Numbered from the stretch's first letter, positions 54,796 through 63,697 are shown. The stretch: 64,000 nucleotides of DNA from Paenibacillus humicus NBRC 102415 (GCF_004000905.1 NZ_BIMD01000001.1:186001-250000), one strand, 5' to 3'. Notes: generated by a model not told the origin, from the sequence alone. Numbers and translations: made by a program.

Positions 54796-55627
54796 GCCGT
54801 TTTCCGCCCGGATACGTCACCGTCACGACGAATCCGCTGCAGTTGTCGCCGGATATGCGCCAGCTGCCTTGATGCGCCGCCGGAATCGGAACCGAGGTCA
54901 GCTCGCCGGCGGCGGCCGCATAATAGATTTCAAACCTGTTGCCGAACGCGAGATGGTTGTCTCCGCCCGCAAACTGGCGGATGAACCCTGCATATTCCTC
55001 CAGGCACATATTCTCCCTCTCCATGATGGCCGCATGAGGAAAGCCGACATAGCGGTAGTGCCATGGCTCCCCGGCAATTCCCGTAAGCGATGACTTGCTC
55101 TCCTTGTATCTCTCGATGAATCCGTAATCGGCCGCCAGTCTCTTGAACCGTCCGCATGCTCCCTCCGTGGGGAACGATGGACGGATATAATCCATGCCGT
55201 CGGACGCCAGGCCGACATCGACGGCAAGGCCGGTCTGGTGCTCGCTTGCGCCTGGCCTTGCCACGTAGCTTTCCGTAAAGGCGATCCCGTTTTCCCGTAT
55301 GGAATTGTCGTACAGGTTCTGCTGCGCCTGCTTGGAACGGTAGCCGCTCACGACCGCGATGCTGTCCAAGCCCCGGCATGCTGCCAGCAGGGCGGCCAGC
55401 TGCCGTCCGCATTCGCACTCCAGGGAACGGGTCGGCTCTTCCGCGTTGAAGGCCTGGATCATGCCGGATGGAAGCGGCGCCAGCTTCATCTCTTCCGTCC
55501 TGACCGGATAATTCCGATTGACGAGAATCAGATAGCCTTCATGCATCTGCTTCAAAGGGACCCGCACGCTCTCTGCCAGGGCTGATGCCGGTTCGGATCG
55601 CCATGGCGGACTTGTATCGGCCTTCAT
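54785..55627 (-). CDS. vanXY: VanXY/VanY-type D,D-peptidase (M15B)
   Basis: A 280-residue zinc peptidase without a signal peptide. SEHQTGLAVDV supplies H130 and D137 and GEPWHYRYVG supplies E187 and H190, the SxHxxGxAxD and ExxH pattern of VanY/VanXY. SGYRSKQAQQNLYDNSIREN is also typical. VanXY enzymes remove D-Ala-D-Ala and terminal D-Ala from precursors so that D-Ala-D-Ser ends dominate. The cytoplasmic form (no signal or TM) fits VanXY rather than membrane VanY. Its start overlaps the ligase stop by four bases (ATGA). Confidence 0.9.
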   Translation of the reverse strand: MKADTSPPWRSEPASALAESVRVPLKQMHEGYLILVNRNYPVRTEEMKLAPLPSGMIQAFNAEEPTRSLECECGRQLAALLAACRGLDSIAVVSGYRSKQAQQNLYDNSIRENGIAFTESYVARPGASEHQTGLAVDVGLASDGMDYIRPSFPTEGACGRFKRLAADYGFIERYKESKSSLTGIAGEPWHYRYVGFPHAAIMERENMCLEEYAGFIRQFAGGDNHLAFGNRFEIYYAAAAGELTSVPIPAAHQGSWRISGDNCSGFVVTVTYPGGKRHGG

Positions 55628-56682
55628 ATACGCGGTTCCTTCAACGCATCATGGATCAAGCGGTCGAGCAGCTCGGGAAAGCCGATTCCCGCTTCGCGCA
55701 TCATGCCGGGATACCTGCTCTTCTCCGTAAACCCCGGAATCGTATTGACTTCATTGAAATACAGCCGTCCGTCCTTCCCGAGGAAGAGATCCACCCGGGC
55801 GAGTCCGCTGCATCCCAGAATCCGGTAGATGCGCAGCGCCATTTCTTTTGCTTCCCGGGCTGTGCCTGCGTCGATGCGGGCAGGGAGATGGATGGAGGCC
55901 GTGCTCAGCGAATATTTTTCCGCATGGTCGAAAAACTCCCCGTGCAGCGCGATTTCATCGAGCTCTCCGGCAATCGGATCCTCATGGCCGAGTACCGAGC
56001 ATCCCAGCTCGAAGCCCTCGATATGCCGCTCGATGACGAGGCGGCTGTCGTGAGCCCAAGCTTTCCCGATTCCGGCCAGCAGCTCGTCCCGCCCGTGTGC
56101 CTTGGTGATGCCGATGGACGAGCCTGACCGCGAAGGCTTGACATAGAGCGGATATCCGAGCTGTTCCGCAGCCGCGACGGTATCTTCCATCGAATCGCCG
56201 GCTATGGCGCTGACAGATGGAGGGACGTTGATTCCGTCGGACTGAACGATGATTTTCGCCATCGTTTTGTCCATGCATACCGCCGAGGACAGCATGCCGC
56301 AGCCTACGAACGGAATGCCGGACAGCTCGAGAAGGCCTTGCATCGTGCCGTCTTCTCCGTTTTTGCCATGCATGACAGGGAAGAGGGCGTCGAGCGGGGT
56401 GAATCGGAATTCCGTGCCTGCAAGCTCGATCAAGCCTGGAAAAGCGCGGTTGGCGGACAATACAACGGGTACGCAGCTTGGATGCGACCTCCAGCGGTCC
56501 TCGCGGATCGCGCTGGAATCGCCGCCGTACCGGTACCATTCTCCTTGTCTGGTAATGCCGATCTTAACGATTTCATAGCTGTTCCGGTCCAAGCTGTCTA
56601 TGACCGCAGCTGCGGAGGAAAGGGAAACTTCGTATTCAGTCGAGCGGCCGCCGAAAATGATTCCGATCATGGATCTTTTCAT
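55624..56682 (-). CDS. D-alanine--D-serine type ligase (VanG/VanC-like)
   Basis: A 352-residue ATP-grasp ligase. It has GGRSTEYEVSLSSAAAV (N-terminal Ddl motif), MHGKNGEDGTMQGLLELSG, PLYVKPSRSGSSIGI and FNEVNTIPGFTEKSRYP. The omega loop reads DHAEKYSL (E255-K256-Y257), the Tyr form found in Ddl and D-Ser ligases rather than the form seen in D-Lac ligases VanA/VanB. VanXY and VanT directly downstream argue for D-Ala-D-Ser synthesis, but the housekeeping Ddl reaction cannot be excluded from sequence alone. GGAGTGAAA precedes ATG 56682. It is the first gene of the operon; no vanR/vanS gene lies within this window. Confidence 0.88.
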   Translation of the reverse strand: MKRSMIGIIFGGRSTEYEVSLSSAAAVIDSLDRNSYEIVKIGITRQGEWYRYGGDSSAIREDRWRSHPSCVPVVLSANRAFPGLIELAGTEFRFTPLDALFPVMHGKNGEDGTMQGLLELSGIPFVGCGMLSSAVCMDKTMAKIIVQSDGINVPPSVSAIAGDSMEDTVAAAEQLGYPLYVKPSRSGSSIGITKAHGRDELLAGIGKAWAHDSRLVIERHIEGFELGCSVLGHEDPIAGELDEIALHGEFFDHAEKYSLSTASIHLPARIDAGTAREAKEMALRIYRILGCSGLARVDLFLGKDGRLYFNEVNTIPGFTEKSRYPGMMREAGIGFPELLDRLIHDALKEPRI

Positions 56683-56864
56683 ATGATTGTTTCACTCCTA
56701 TGCATGTTTGCAAGCAGGACGATGGGCTTATTGTTCTCTTGCATGGATGTAGGAAAGACGGAGATAAATAAAAAAATGTATCAGGCGGAGTCCAAACAGA
56801 CTTATAATCCAATCCATTTCATCAAAGGTCGAGCCCTTTTGCCGCGCCATTCGGGCTTTACGCC

Positions 56865-56907
56865 AAAAAAGGCCCTCTGCCTCGAACAACAAGCAGAGAG
56901 CCTTTTA
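56865..56907. terminator. Terminator between the NlpC/P60 pseudogene and the van operon
   Basis: AAAAGGCCCTCTGC pairs with GCAGAGAGCCTTTT (one mismatch) around a 12-base loop. It would end the upstream minus-strand P60 transcript before the ligase gene. Confidence 0.8.
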
Positions 56908-56934
56908 TGGAATTCAATGTGGCGTGCAGTCAGG

Positions 56935-57591
56935 TCAGCTATGTCTGGACGGTTTCCAGTCATATCTTTTTTTGCCTTCCGAAGCGGCCGGTTTCGCCGC
57001 TTCAATCGATTTGCCGGTCGTTGCAGCTACGGAGGCCTGCTCGTCCGATTGAGGGAGATCCACCGTACCGCTGCCGCCAGGAAGGACATGACGAGCGGTC
57101 ACAAACGTGTTGTCCCAAGTACTGCCGGCAAATGTCGAGACGGTGACGCCGATGCCGACACGGTAAGTATGAAGCAGCTTGCCGTCTCAGATGTAGAGGC
57201 TCACGTGGTTGATGACTCCGTCCCGATTCGTATCCGAGAACACGAGATCGCCCGGCTGCAGCCGGTCCTTCGCCACCGGCGTGCCGACAGCGGCTTGCTG
57301 CCTGGACGAGCGGGGCAGATCGATGCCGTTTTTCTTGAAAATATATTGCATGAACGAAGAGCAGTCGAAAGCATCCGTTGATCCGGAGCTTGCCCCGAAT
57401 TTGTACGGCACGCCCAAGTATTGCATTCCCGTTGCAACAACAGCATCGGCTGTGGAAGCATTCGCATTCCCATTTGCAGCCGCAGCATGAGTCGTGCTCG
57501 GATCCAAAAGCATAGCTCCGGAAAAGGCCATGGACAGGCTCAGCGCAACGCCTAGCAGCTTGGTTCTCACTCGATGGTTGCGAGGTTGCAT
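56935..57591 (-). pseudogene. NlpC/P60 cell-wall hydrolase interrupted by one in-frame TGA
   Basis: From Met 57591 (RBS GGGAGGA) the frame encodes a signal peptide, then an NlpC/P60 domain with FDCSSFMQYIFKKNG (catalytic Cys) and GVINHVSLYI (catalytic His). Codon 135 at 57187-57189 is TGA where Gly is expected (family: YIGDGK). Past it the same frame continues DGKLLHTYRVGIGV with the third active-site residue and runs 83 more codons to a natural TGA at 56935-56937. A single G-to-T change in GGA explains it. Unless the stop is read through, the enzyme lacks its C-terminal third and is probably inactive. It lies directly upstream of the van operon on the same strand. Confidence 0.8.
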
Positions 57592-57941
57592 GGTTGAGTT
57601 CCTCCCGCTCGGTATAGTAGGTTGATGATGGCTGTCGTGATCGCCTGGGAACACCATAACACAGCCGTAATCCCCACTACTTCCCAATGTGGACGAAAGT
57701 CCTGACCGCCCTTGCGGTTGAGCCCGTTTGTTAGAAAACCATGAGAAAAAAATCATCCAGGCCGTATTGACGATGAGAAAAAAGCCGGATCGCCAAGGCG
57801 GAGCCTGAAAGGGAAGCCGCCCGGAAATCCGCGCATCCTTGCGCTTCCCGCCAAAGAACGGCTGGAAAAGCTGTAGGCAGACAAGCCCATCTCTTTTATA
57901 CTTAGTGGAAATATGGAAATCCTAACCGAAGGAGAACAAAC

Positions 57942-58544
57942 ATGTCCGAGAAAATAGCCTGGTCAAGCGGAGAATGGCTGACAAAGCCGTTGTCCTGGGA
58001 AGAAATCGATGGCAAGCTTCATGTGGAGGCAGTGGAAGGAAGCGACTTCTGGCAAAAAACGATGTACGGATTCCAGCGCGACAGCGGCCACTCCCTGCTT
58101 GCTCCATGGAATGGCGACAAGGCCATCGAGGTCGGATTCCGCCTTGACGGCATGGATCATCTGTACGATCAGGCAGGACTCATGCTGTGGAGCCATTCGG
58201 AGCAATGGATAAAAGCCGGCATCGAAATGAACGACGGCATCCCGCATGTGGGAGCCGTAGTCACTTCGGGACTGTCGGACTGGTCGCTTTCCCCGGTTCC
58301 GGAATGGGCGGGGGAAGTCGTGACGATCCGGGCATCCCGGCTGGAGGATGCGGTCATTGTGAGAGCGAGAACGGAGCGTCATCCCTGGAGAACGATCCGC
58401 GTCAGTCCTTTGCCGAGCCGCGAAGATTGGCAAGCCGGTCCCTTCCTCTGCGCGCCTACGAGCGGAGGACTCAAGGTCGCCTTCACCCGATGGGTGCTGG
58501 CCGAGCCTGATACGGATGTCCATGTCGAGCCTGTCGAGGACTGA
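57942..58544 (+). CDS. DUF1349 family protein
   Basis: A 200-residue protein with a concanavalin-like beta sandwich pattern. GSDFWQKTMYGFQRDSGHSL, YDQAGLMLWSHSEQWIKAGI and the late GPFLCAPTSGGLKVAF are typical of DUF1349 proteins (regulation of Ty1-like YesU group). No signal peptide is present. Its role may be carbohydrate-related, but is unknown. GAAGGAG precedes ATG 57942. A very stable terminator follows. Confidence 0.88.
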   Translation: MSEKIAWSSGEWLTKPLSWEEIDGKLHVEAVEGSDFWQKTMYGFQRDSGHSLLAPWNGDKAIEVGFRLDGMDHLYDQAGLMLWSHSEQWIKAGIEMNDGIPHVGAVVTSGLSDWSLSPVPEWAGEVVTIRASRLEDAVIVRARTERHPWRTIRVSPLPSREDWQAGPFLCAPTSGGLKVAFTRWVLAEPDTDVHVEPVED

Positions 58545-58556
58545 TCCCATCCGCCA

Positions 58557-58605
58557 GAAGCCCAGGGATCCCGCCTCGTTCCGGAGGCAGGATCCTTGGG
58601 CTTTT
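58557..58605. terminator. Strong terminator between the DUF1349 and HAD genes
   Basis: AAGCCCAGGGATCCCGCCTC pairs almost fully with the arm at 58584-58603 and is followed by TTTTGTCTC. It separates convergent genes. Confidence 0.85.
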
Positions 58606-58638
58606 GTCTCATCTACGTAATCTGCTGCTCCATTGCCA

Positions 58639-59358
58639 TCAGGCCTTCTTCTCCAGAACAAGCGGAGAGATCGGCAGCGTATGCCGGATATCCAGCAGCT
58701 CTCCATAAGCCGTTATGAGGACATCGGCCATGGCAAGGTCCTGGTTGCCGGATCCCGGATTGCGGAAGCCGATGCATCTCATCCCTGCGCTCTTCGCCGC
58801 CTGGACTCCATTGCGCGAATCTTCAATGACGAGACAGGAGGCAGGCTCCGCATTCAGCAAGCTCGCCGCGCGAAGGAAAATATCCGGCGCCGGCTTGCCT
58901 CGATCGACTTCCTCGCCGCTGACCACGACGTCGAAGTACTTGCCGAGCCCGGTGCGCTCCATGATGATCTCGATCAATGCCCGAGGGGAGGAGGAGGCGA
59001 CAGCGAGCGGAACTTGCCTTTCCTGGAAATACCTCAGCAAGCATTCGACATCGGGCATGGCCTCGAGACGTTCGTGCCGGGCCAGAGCCGTCAACACCAT
59101 TTCCTTGTGATGGGACAAAACCTGCTCGAGTCCGGCGTGGATCCGATGCTTGTCCAACACCCGCCGCCACATCGTTTCCAGCGTAATGCCGACATAGCCA
59201 TGATGCTCCTCTTCATCGACGGAAGCGCCGAAGTGGAGAAACGAGCTTCGCTCGATTTCGAAATAAATCGGCTCGCTGTCGACGAGCACGCCGTCCATAT
59301 CGAACAGCACCGCCTGTATCGGGCTTTCTTTCCAATCGGATAGACTCCATGCGTTCAT
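58639..59358 (-). CDS. HAD family hydrolase (beta-phosphoglucomutase-like)
   Basis: A 239-residue HAD phosphatase: motif I FDMDGVLVDSEP (nucleophile Asp and acid Asp), motif II VASSS, motif III Lys in RGKPAPDIF and motif IV IEDSRNG. The helical cap is of the PGMB/GPP subclass. As last gene of the MFS-aminotransferase-dehydrogenase operon, it probably dephosphorylates a sugar phosphate or amino-sugar phosphate intermediate. The gap to the dehydrogenase gene is 39 bp. Confidence 0.9.
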   Translation of the reverse strand: MNAWSLSDWKESPIQAVLFDMDGVLVDSEPIYFEIERSSFLHFGASVDEEEHHGYVGITLETMWRRVLDKHRIHAGLEQVLSHHKEMVLTALARHERLEAMPDVECLLRYFQERQVPLAVASSSPRALIEIIMERTGLGKYFDVVVSGEEVDRGKPAPDIFLRAASLLNAEPASCLVIEDSRNGVQAAKSAGMRCIGFRNPGSGNQDLAMADVLITAYGELLDIRHTLPISPLVLEKKA

Positions 59359-59397
59359 GGCTTTCTCTCCCTTGATTCCCAGATTGATTGGTACGGA

Positions 59398-60435
59398 TCA
59401 GCTGGATTGAAGAATGACCTTGATCGCATGGGAGGACGCACTGAGCGTTCTTTCGTTCAAGTCGCATCCGAGAGCGTGAAAGGCTTCCTTGTACCGGTCC
59501 AGCGGAAACGTATGGGTAATGATTTCTTTGGCGGGAACGATGCGCTGCTCGATCAAGTAATGGGCGGTCGAAAAGGTTCCCAATGAATCGATGGAGCCGA
59601 TGATTTTCAAGCTCCGGTCCACGATTTCCTTCGGATTGAACGTGCTTGTGCCGTCTCTTAAGCCGACCAGCATCAGGTAGCCGCCGTTCGCCAGGTTGGA
59701 GATGACCTGAGTGCCGACCACGCCTGTCGTGTCTACGATCAGGTCGACCTGCCGCCCCGACGGATCGGCCGCCTCGACGGCTGCCTGGAACGAATCATAG
59801 GCTTCCCAGCGAGCCGGAGCGATCGAGCCCGCCTTGAGCAGCCTTTCCTTGGAAATGTCCACCAGAGAACCCGTTACGCCTTTCGATGCGAGCGCATGGC
59901 TGTACAGAATGCCGATCGGCCCGGCACCCAGAACGATCGTCCGGAAGCTGGGAAGAAGGTTGATTTGGTTGATGCCGGTCAGAATGCAGCTGAGCGGCTC
60001 GGTCAAGGTCGCCTCCTCATAGCTGACATGGTCCTGCAGCTTATACAGAAAGCGGTCTTCGGCCACATAATAGTCGGTGAAGGTGCCGTCGGCGCTGACG
60101 CCCGTTTCCGTGACGGATTTATGGGCGCAGTGATTTTGCCGTCCCGTCCTGCACATCCCGCACTGGCCGCAGTAGTAGGTCGGATCGATCACGACCCGGT
60201 CTCCTGGCATAAGCGTCGTGACGGACTTGCCGACAAGGACCACTTCTCCCGCCGATTCATGGCCGAGGATGATGGAGGACGACGCCTGATATTTCCCGCT
60301 CACGATTCCGAGATCCGTGCCGCATACGCCAGTGGCCTTGATGCGGACCAGCACCTGGTTATCCTTCTCGATGGCCGGTACGGGCCTTTCTTCGAGAGCG
60401 ACATCCCAAGCCGAATTGTACACCAATGCTTGCAT
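59398..60435 (-). CDS. Zinc-dependent medium-chain alcohol dehydrogenase (sorbitol DH-like)
   Basis: A 345-residue MDR enzyme. Catalytic zinc ligands are in GVCGTDLG and GHESAGEV, the structural zinc Cys set is CGQCGMCRTGRQNHC, and VLGAGPIGILYSHAL is the NAD-binding loop. Such polyol dehydrogenases oxidise a secondary or primary alcohol of sugars. The start at 60435 follows AGGAGG. It begins 13 bp after the aminotransferase stop, so the two are cotranscribed. Confidence 0.9.
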   Translation of the reverse strand: MQALVYNSAWDVALEERPVPAIEKDNQVLVRIKATGVCGTDLGIVSGKYQASSSIILGHESAGEVVLVGKSVTTLMPGDRVVIDPTYYCGQCGMCRTGRQNHCAHKSVTETGVSADGTFTDYYVAEDRFLYKLQDHVSYEEATLTEPLSCILTGINQINLLPSFRTIVLGAGPIGILYSHALASKGVTGSLVDISKERLLKAGSIAPARWEAYDSFQAAVEAADPSGRQVDLIVDTTGVVGTQVISNLANGGYLMLVGLRDGTSTFNPKEIVDRSLKIIGSIDSLGTFSTAHYLIEQRIVPAKEIITHTFPLDRYKEAFHALGCDLNERTLSASSHAIKVILQSS

Positions 60436-60448
60436 CCGTTTCTCCTCC

Positions 60449-61693
60449 TCAACTGTATTCAAGACTGTCCAGAACCGAGTCCAATCTGCCGACGATTTCC
60501 ACGAGCTCATCCGCGGTGACCGTCAGGGAAGGCCTCACCTTCACGACGTTGCCGAAGCCGTACCGCGATCCTCTCAAGATGAGGCGCTGATCGCTGAATG
60601 CCCGCTCGATGGCCGCATTTGCCTTCGCCACATCGGGAGCGTCCTCGCTGTCGACGATTTCAAGGCCCCACATAAGCCCTACGCCGCGCGCTTCGCCGAT
60701 GCACGAGTGCTTTTCCGCCAGCTCGCCCAGCAGCTCGCCCAATATTTCGCCTTTCAGCTTCACCTCGTCAAGGAAGCCCGGCTCGGACACGACATCCAAG
60801 GTTGATTTGGCGGCTGTAACCGAGATCAGATTGCTGCCGGACGTGAAGGAATGCTCATGCTTCTCCAGCACATCCAAGCGGGATTGCATCAGCACCGCCG
60901 CCACCGGCACGCCGATTCCGCCGAGCCCTTTGGCAAGGGTGATCATATCGGGACGGATGTCGAAGAGCTCGCTTGCAAACATGTAGCCGGTGCGGCCGAT
61001 GCCGGTCTGGACCTCGTCGGCGATAAGGATGAGGTTGTATTCATCGCATAATTTGCGGAGGCGCTCGAAGTAGCCGTCAGGGGGGATGATATTCCCGCCA
61101 TTGCCCAGAATGGGCTCGATAATCATGCAGGCGACCGATCCCGAGCTCGCATATTCGATATGGTCGGAAATGGCTTCGATGCATTGAAACCCGCAATTCG
61201 GGCGCGAAGCGTTGAAGGGGCACCGGTAGCAATAGGGAGCGGGCACATGCAGGGAATTCGCGGCGGCGGAGTTGGGGAATTTCCTGCGCCGGAAAGCGTT
61301 GCCTGAAATGCCTGTCGCAAACTGGGTTTGGCCGTGATGGGACAAGAACAGGCTGATGATATCCGTGGACTCGGTATACTTCTGAGCGATTTTCGTCGCG
61401 CATTCGTTGGCGGTGGAGCCGGTGATATCCCGCATCCAGCCGGCATTGATCCCGTTGGGAGCATATTCGACCAGATGATCCAGCACTTCATTCACATAAG
61501 GCTCGGTAAAAGAAGAGGACATATGGGTAAGGTTGCCGACCTGCTCCTGCACTTTTTCCACGACATAGGGATGGTTGTAGCCGAGAGAAAGGTTGAAGGT
61601 GCCGGATACTCCATCGAGGTATTCGGCTCCTGAATCATCGATCAGCTTGATTCCTTTTCCGTACCTGAACCGGTCTTTTGTCAAGGTTTGCAT
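60449..61693 (-). CDS. Class III PLP-dependent aminotransferase
   Basis: A 414-residue fold-type I enzyme of the GabT/AGXT2 class: IADEVQTGIGRTGYM with the Asp that pairs with the PLP ring, and TLAKGLGG with the Schiff-base Lys (K255). A Cys-rich insertion (CYRCPFNASRPNCGFQC) replaces the usual loop in the middle. GGAGG precedes ATG 61693. Placed with a Zn dehydrogenase, a phosphatase and an exporter, it may aminate a keto-sugar or keto-sugar phosphate; ordinary omega-amino acid roles are also possible. Confidence 0.9.
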   Translation of the reverse strand: MQTLTKDRFRYGKGIKLIDDSGAEYLDGVSGTFNLSLGYNHPYVVEKVQEQVGNLTHMSSSFTEPYVNEVLDHLVEYAPNGINAGWMRDITGSTANECATKIAQKYTESTDIISLFLSHHGQTQFATGISGNAFRRRKFPNSAAANSLHVPAPYCYRCPFNASRPNCGFQCIEAISDHIEYASSGSVACMIIEPILGNGGNIIPPDGYFERLRKLCDEYNLILIADEVQTGIGRTGYMFASELFDIRPDMITLAKGLGGIGVPVAAVLMQSRLDVLEKHEHSFTSGSNLISVTAAKSTLDVVSEPGFLDEVKLKGEILGELLGELAEKHSCIGEARGVGLMWGLEIVDSEDAPDVAKANAAIERAFSDQRLILRGSRYGFGNVVKVRPSLTVTADELVEIVGRLDSVLDSLEYS

Positions 61694-61706
61694 GAGTTTA
61701 CCTCCA

Positions 61707-61751
61707 CTATGAATAAGGATGACTTCGTCGGAGCCCCACGTAGTTGCGCAT
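61707..61751 (-). CDS. Possible 14-residue leader peptide upstream of the aminotransferase
   Basis: ATG 61751 opens a frame for MRNYVGLRRSHPYS that stops 13 bp before the aminotransferase ATG. AGGAGGTGAT, a complete anti-SD match, overlaps the ATG, which is closer than usual. The frame is also open upstream as RKVIVEEV without a start codon. It may be a coupling leader or chance. Confidence 0.3.
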   Translation of the reverse strand: MRNYVGLRRSHPYS

Positions 61752-61792
61752 CACCTCCTCAACAATGACCTTTCGATTGAAATCCGAAGTCC

Positions 61793-62992
61793 CTACAGCT
61801 CCTTGCCCGGCTGGATCAGGGGAACGCTTCTATGCGCGGCGCTCCATTTATCAGCCAGACCAATGGACAAAAGCAGCACAGCACTAAAGCCCGCAAACAG
61901 CCAGATCGTATGGATGGCGGCGCCTTGGGCCATGCTCCAGCCGATCAAATATTGCAGAACCGCGCCGCCTATCCCGCCCGAAGCGATCAGGATGCTGGTT
62001 GTTTTTTCGGTCTGTCCGGGAAGCAGTGTATCGGCATACACGAGAGCGATGGAGAACAGCCCCGACATGCATAGACCGACTCCGAACACGAGCAGATAGG
62101 GAGCCCATTCGCTGGAGATGACGGCCATGGCGGAGAGAAGCAGAAGCGTTCCAGCTGCGCTCCAGAACAAGAAAGGGATATATCGGATCGACTCCGCGAT
62201 TCTCCCTACGAACAGCCGGCCGATCACCATGGCAGCCCACAGAATCGTAACGCTCAATGAAGCTGCGGAATCCTTGGCATGAATCGTCTCGATGAAAAGA
62301 GAAGGAAGGAAATTCATGAGTCCCAGCTCCAAGCCCATATAGACGAAGAAGAAAGCCGCGAATAGAATCAAGATCCGAAGGCTCCTTCCCGAATACCGGA
62401 GCTTCCGATGGCCGGGTTCCGCCGGTCCGGCTTCATGAATACCTGCCGAGCTTGAGCCGGGAACCTTGCTCCAGAGCAGCAGCAGCAGGATGGTCATGGC
62501 CGAAAGGGTGAAAAAGGTGAAGCGCCACAGTTCGAGGAAGATGTACAGGCTGGCCAAGGCCGGAATCAGCAGCGCGCCGACACCGAAATAAACGTCCAGC
62601 TTGGTCATCGCAACCGCTTTTTGTTCTTCCGCGAATTCAATCGTGAAGGCTCCGATGGTGGATTCGATCATGCCGGAGCCGAAGCCTGCGGCTATGGTCA
62701 TGATGAGGATCCAGGTCCAATCGGGCAAAAAGCCCATCACGAAATACCCAACGGCAATGGATGCCAAGGCCAGGATCAGCAGCCTCTTCCGTCCTAGCCG
62801 GGCCGACATGACAGGAGACGCCATCACACCAGCCAAAAAGCCGAGAAACTGCAAAAACAACAACGTTCCGCCATCGCTGTAAGAGCGATTGTAGGCGGTC
62901 AATAGCTGGGGCAAAAGAGAGCCCAAAACAACGCTGGTAACACCGATCAGGAAGTAAAATCCGCAGCTTAAACGAAAAATTCTTCTCAACAA
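61793..62992 (-). CDS. MFS transporter (sugar-type)
   Basis: A 399-residue protein with 12 TM segments. SARLGRKRLLIL (motif A) follows TM2 and VGRLFVGRIAE the equivalent loop in the second half; the architecture fits the FHS/YfkF-like sugar MFS. The start is TTG (62992, next codon also TTG) with GGGAGG five to eight bases upstream. It is the first gene of a minus-strand operon with aminotransferase, dehydrogenase and HAD phosphatase, and could import the substrate or export the product. Confidence 0.88.
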   Translation of the reverse strand: MLRRIFRLSCGFYFLIGVTSVVLGSLLPQLLTAYNRSYSDGGTLLFLQFLGFLAGVMASPVMSARLGRKRLLILALASIAVGYFVMGFLPDWTWILIMTIAAGFGSGMIESTIGAFTIEFAEEQKAVAMTKLDVYFGVGALLIPALASLYIFLELWRFTFFTLSAMTILLLLLWSKVPGSSSAGIHEAGPAEPGHRKLRYSGRSLRILILFAAFFFVYMGLELGLMNFLPSLFIETIHAKDSAASLSVTILWAAMVIGRLFVGRIAESIRYIPFLFWSAAGTLLLLSAMAVISSEWAPYLLVFGVGLCMSGLFSIALVYADTLLPGQTEKTTSILIASGGIGGAVLQYLIGWSMAQGAAIHTIWLFAGFSAVLLLSIGLADKWSAAHRSVPLIQPGKEL

Positions 62993-63594
62993 TCAATCCT
63001 CCCGCTCTTTTTTTAGTTTACAAATGAATAACAATACCAGTTGTTATTTCATTTCAAAACTAGTACGTATTGTACATTTAGAACTTGTCCAAATTATATA
63101 GACCGATTGAATCAAAATAAAAATCGATTTTCATGTCGAAATGAATCGTAAATAGATGGATTAATATCACATTAATATTATTTCTTCACATGTTGTCGAC
63201 AGAGCGCGAAAACCATTGGCCGAGCCTTCCTTCCTGAGGTTGACCAGACTGAATGGCATTTATAAAACGGGGAAACCAGTGCGGTTTCCTCTCATGCCGG
63301 TGTCATAAGCGGAAGAAAAATATCCAACTGGGACTGAAGGCTCTTGTGCAGCAAGGCCGGGGGAAAGGAACGCAGCAAAGGAATAGAACCGGCTTGATTC
63401 AGCGTGGAGCGCCGACGATGGCGACCCTATTCGACAAGGGCGATGACGGGCCGAGCGCTTCGAGGGCGCATGCCGACAACGCAGCGGGCGGACCGCAGAC
63501 ATAGTCTTGTCCATAGGCAACAGACAAAAACGTTCATCGCATGCCGTCGAAGGCATGAACGGGATGTCGATGCAGCTCGCTTGAAAGGCTCAAG
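62993..63594. other. Long intergenic region with AT-rich promoter zone
   Basis: About 600 bp without a convincing gene. Bases 63010-63190 are strongly AT-rich against the GC-rich background and probably contain the promoter of the MFS operon. A GGAAACC/GGTTTCC hairpin lies at 63271-63289. The GC-rich part 63330-63510 has no good frame or recognised RNA family. Confidence 0.5.
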
Positions 63595-63635
63595 AACGAA
63601 AAAGCGGATGCCCTATGGGCATCCGCTTTTTCGTT
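63595..63635. terminator. Very strong bidirectional hairpin terminator
   Basis: A 19-bp perfect stem, AACGAAAAAGCGGATGCCC with its complement, around TAT. It lies about 60 bp after the stop of the minus-strand permease gene. Confidence 0.85.
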
Positions 63636-63697
63636 ACTTCCATGGATGATGACCAGGAAGAAGGATCGGTTCCGGTTCAGTTCATGCGTGCAGCAGG

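Noticed and set aside
63253-63504. 83-codon plus-strand ORF in the right-hand intergenic region
   Set aside because: No RBS, no domain and unusual composition; left as intergenic.
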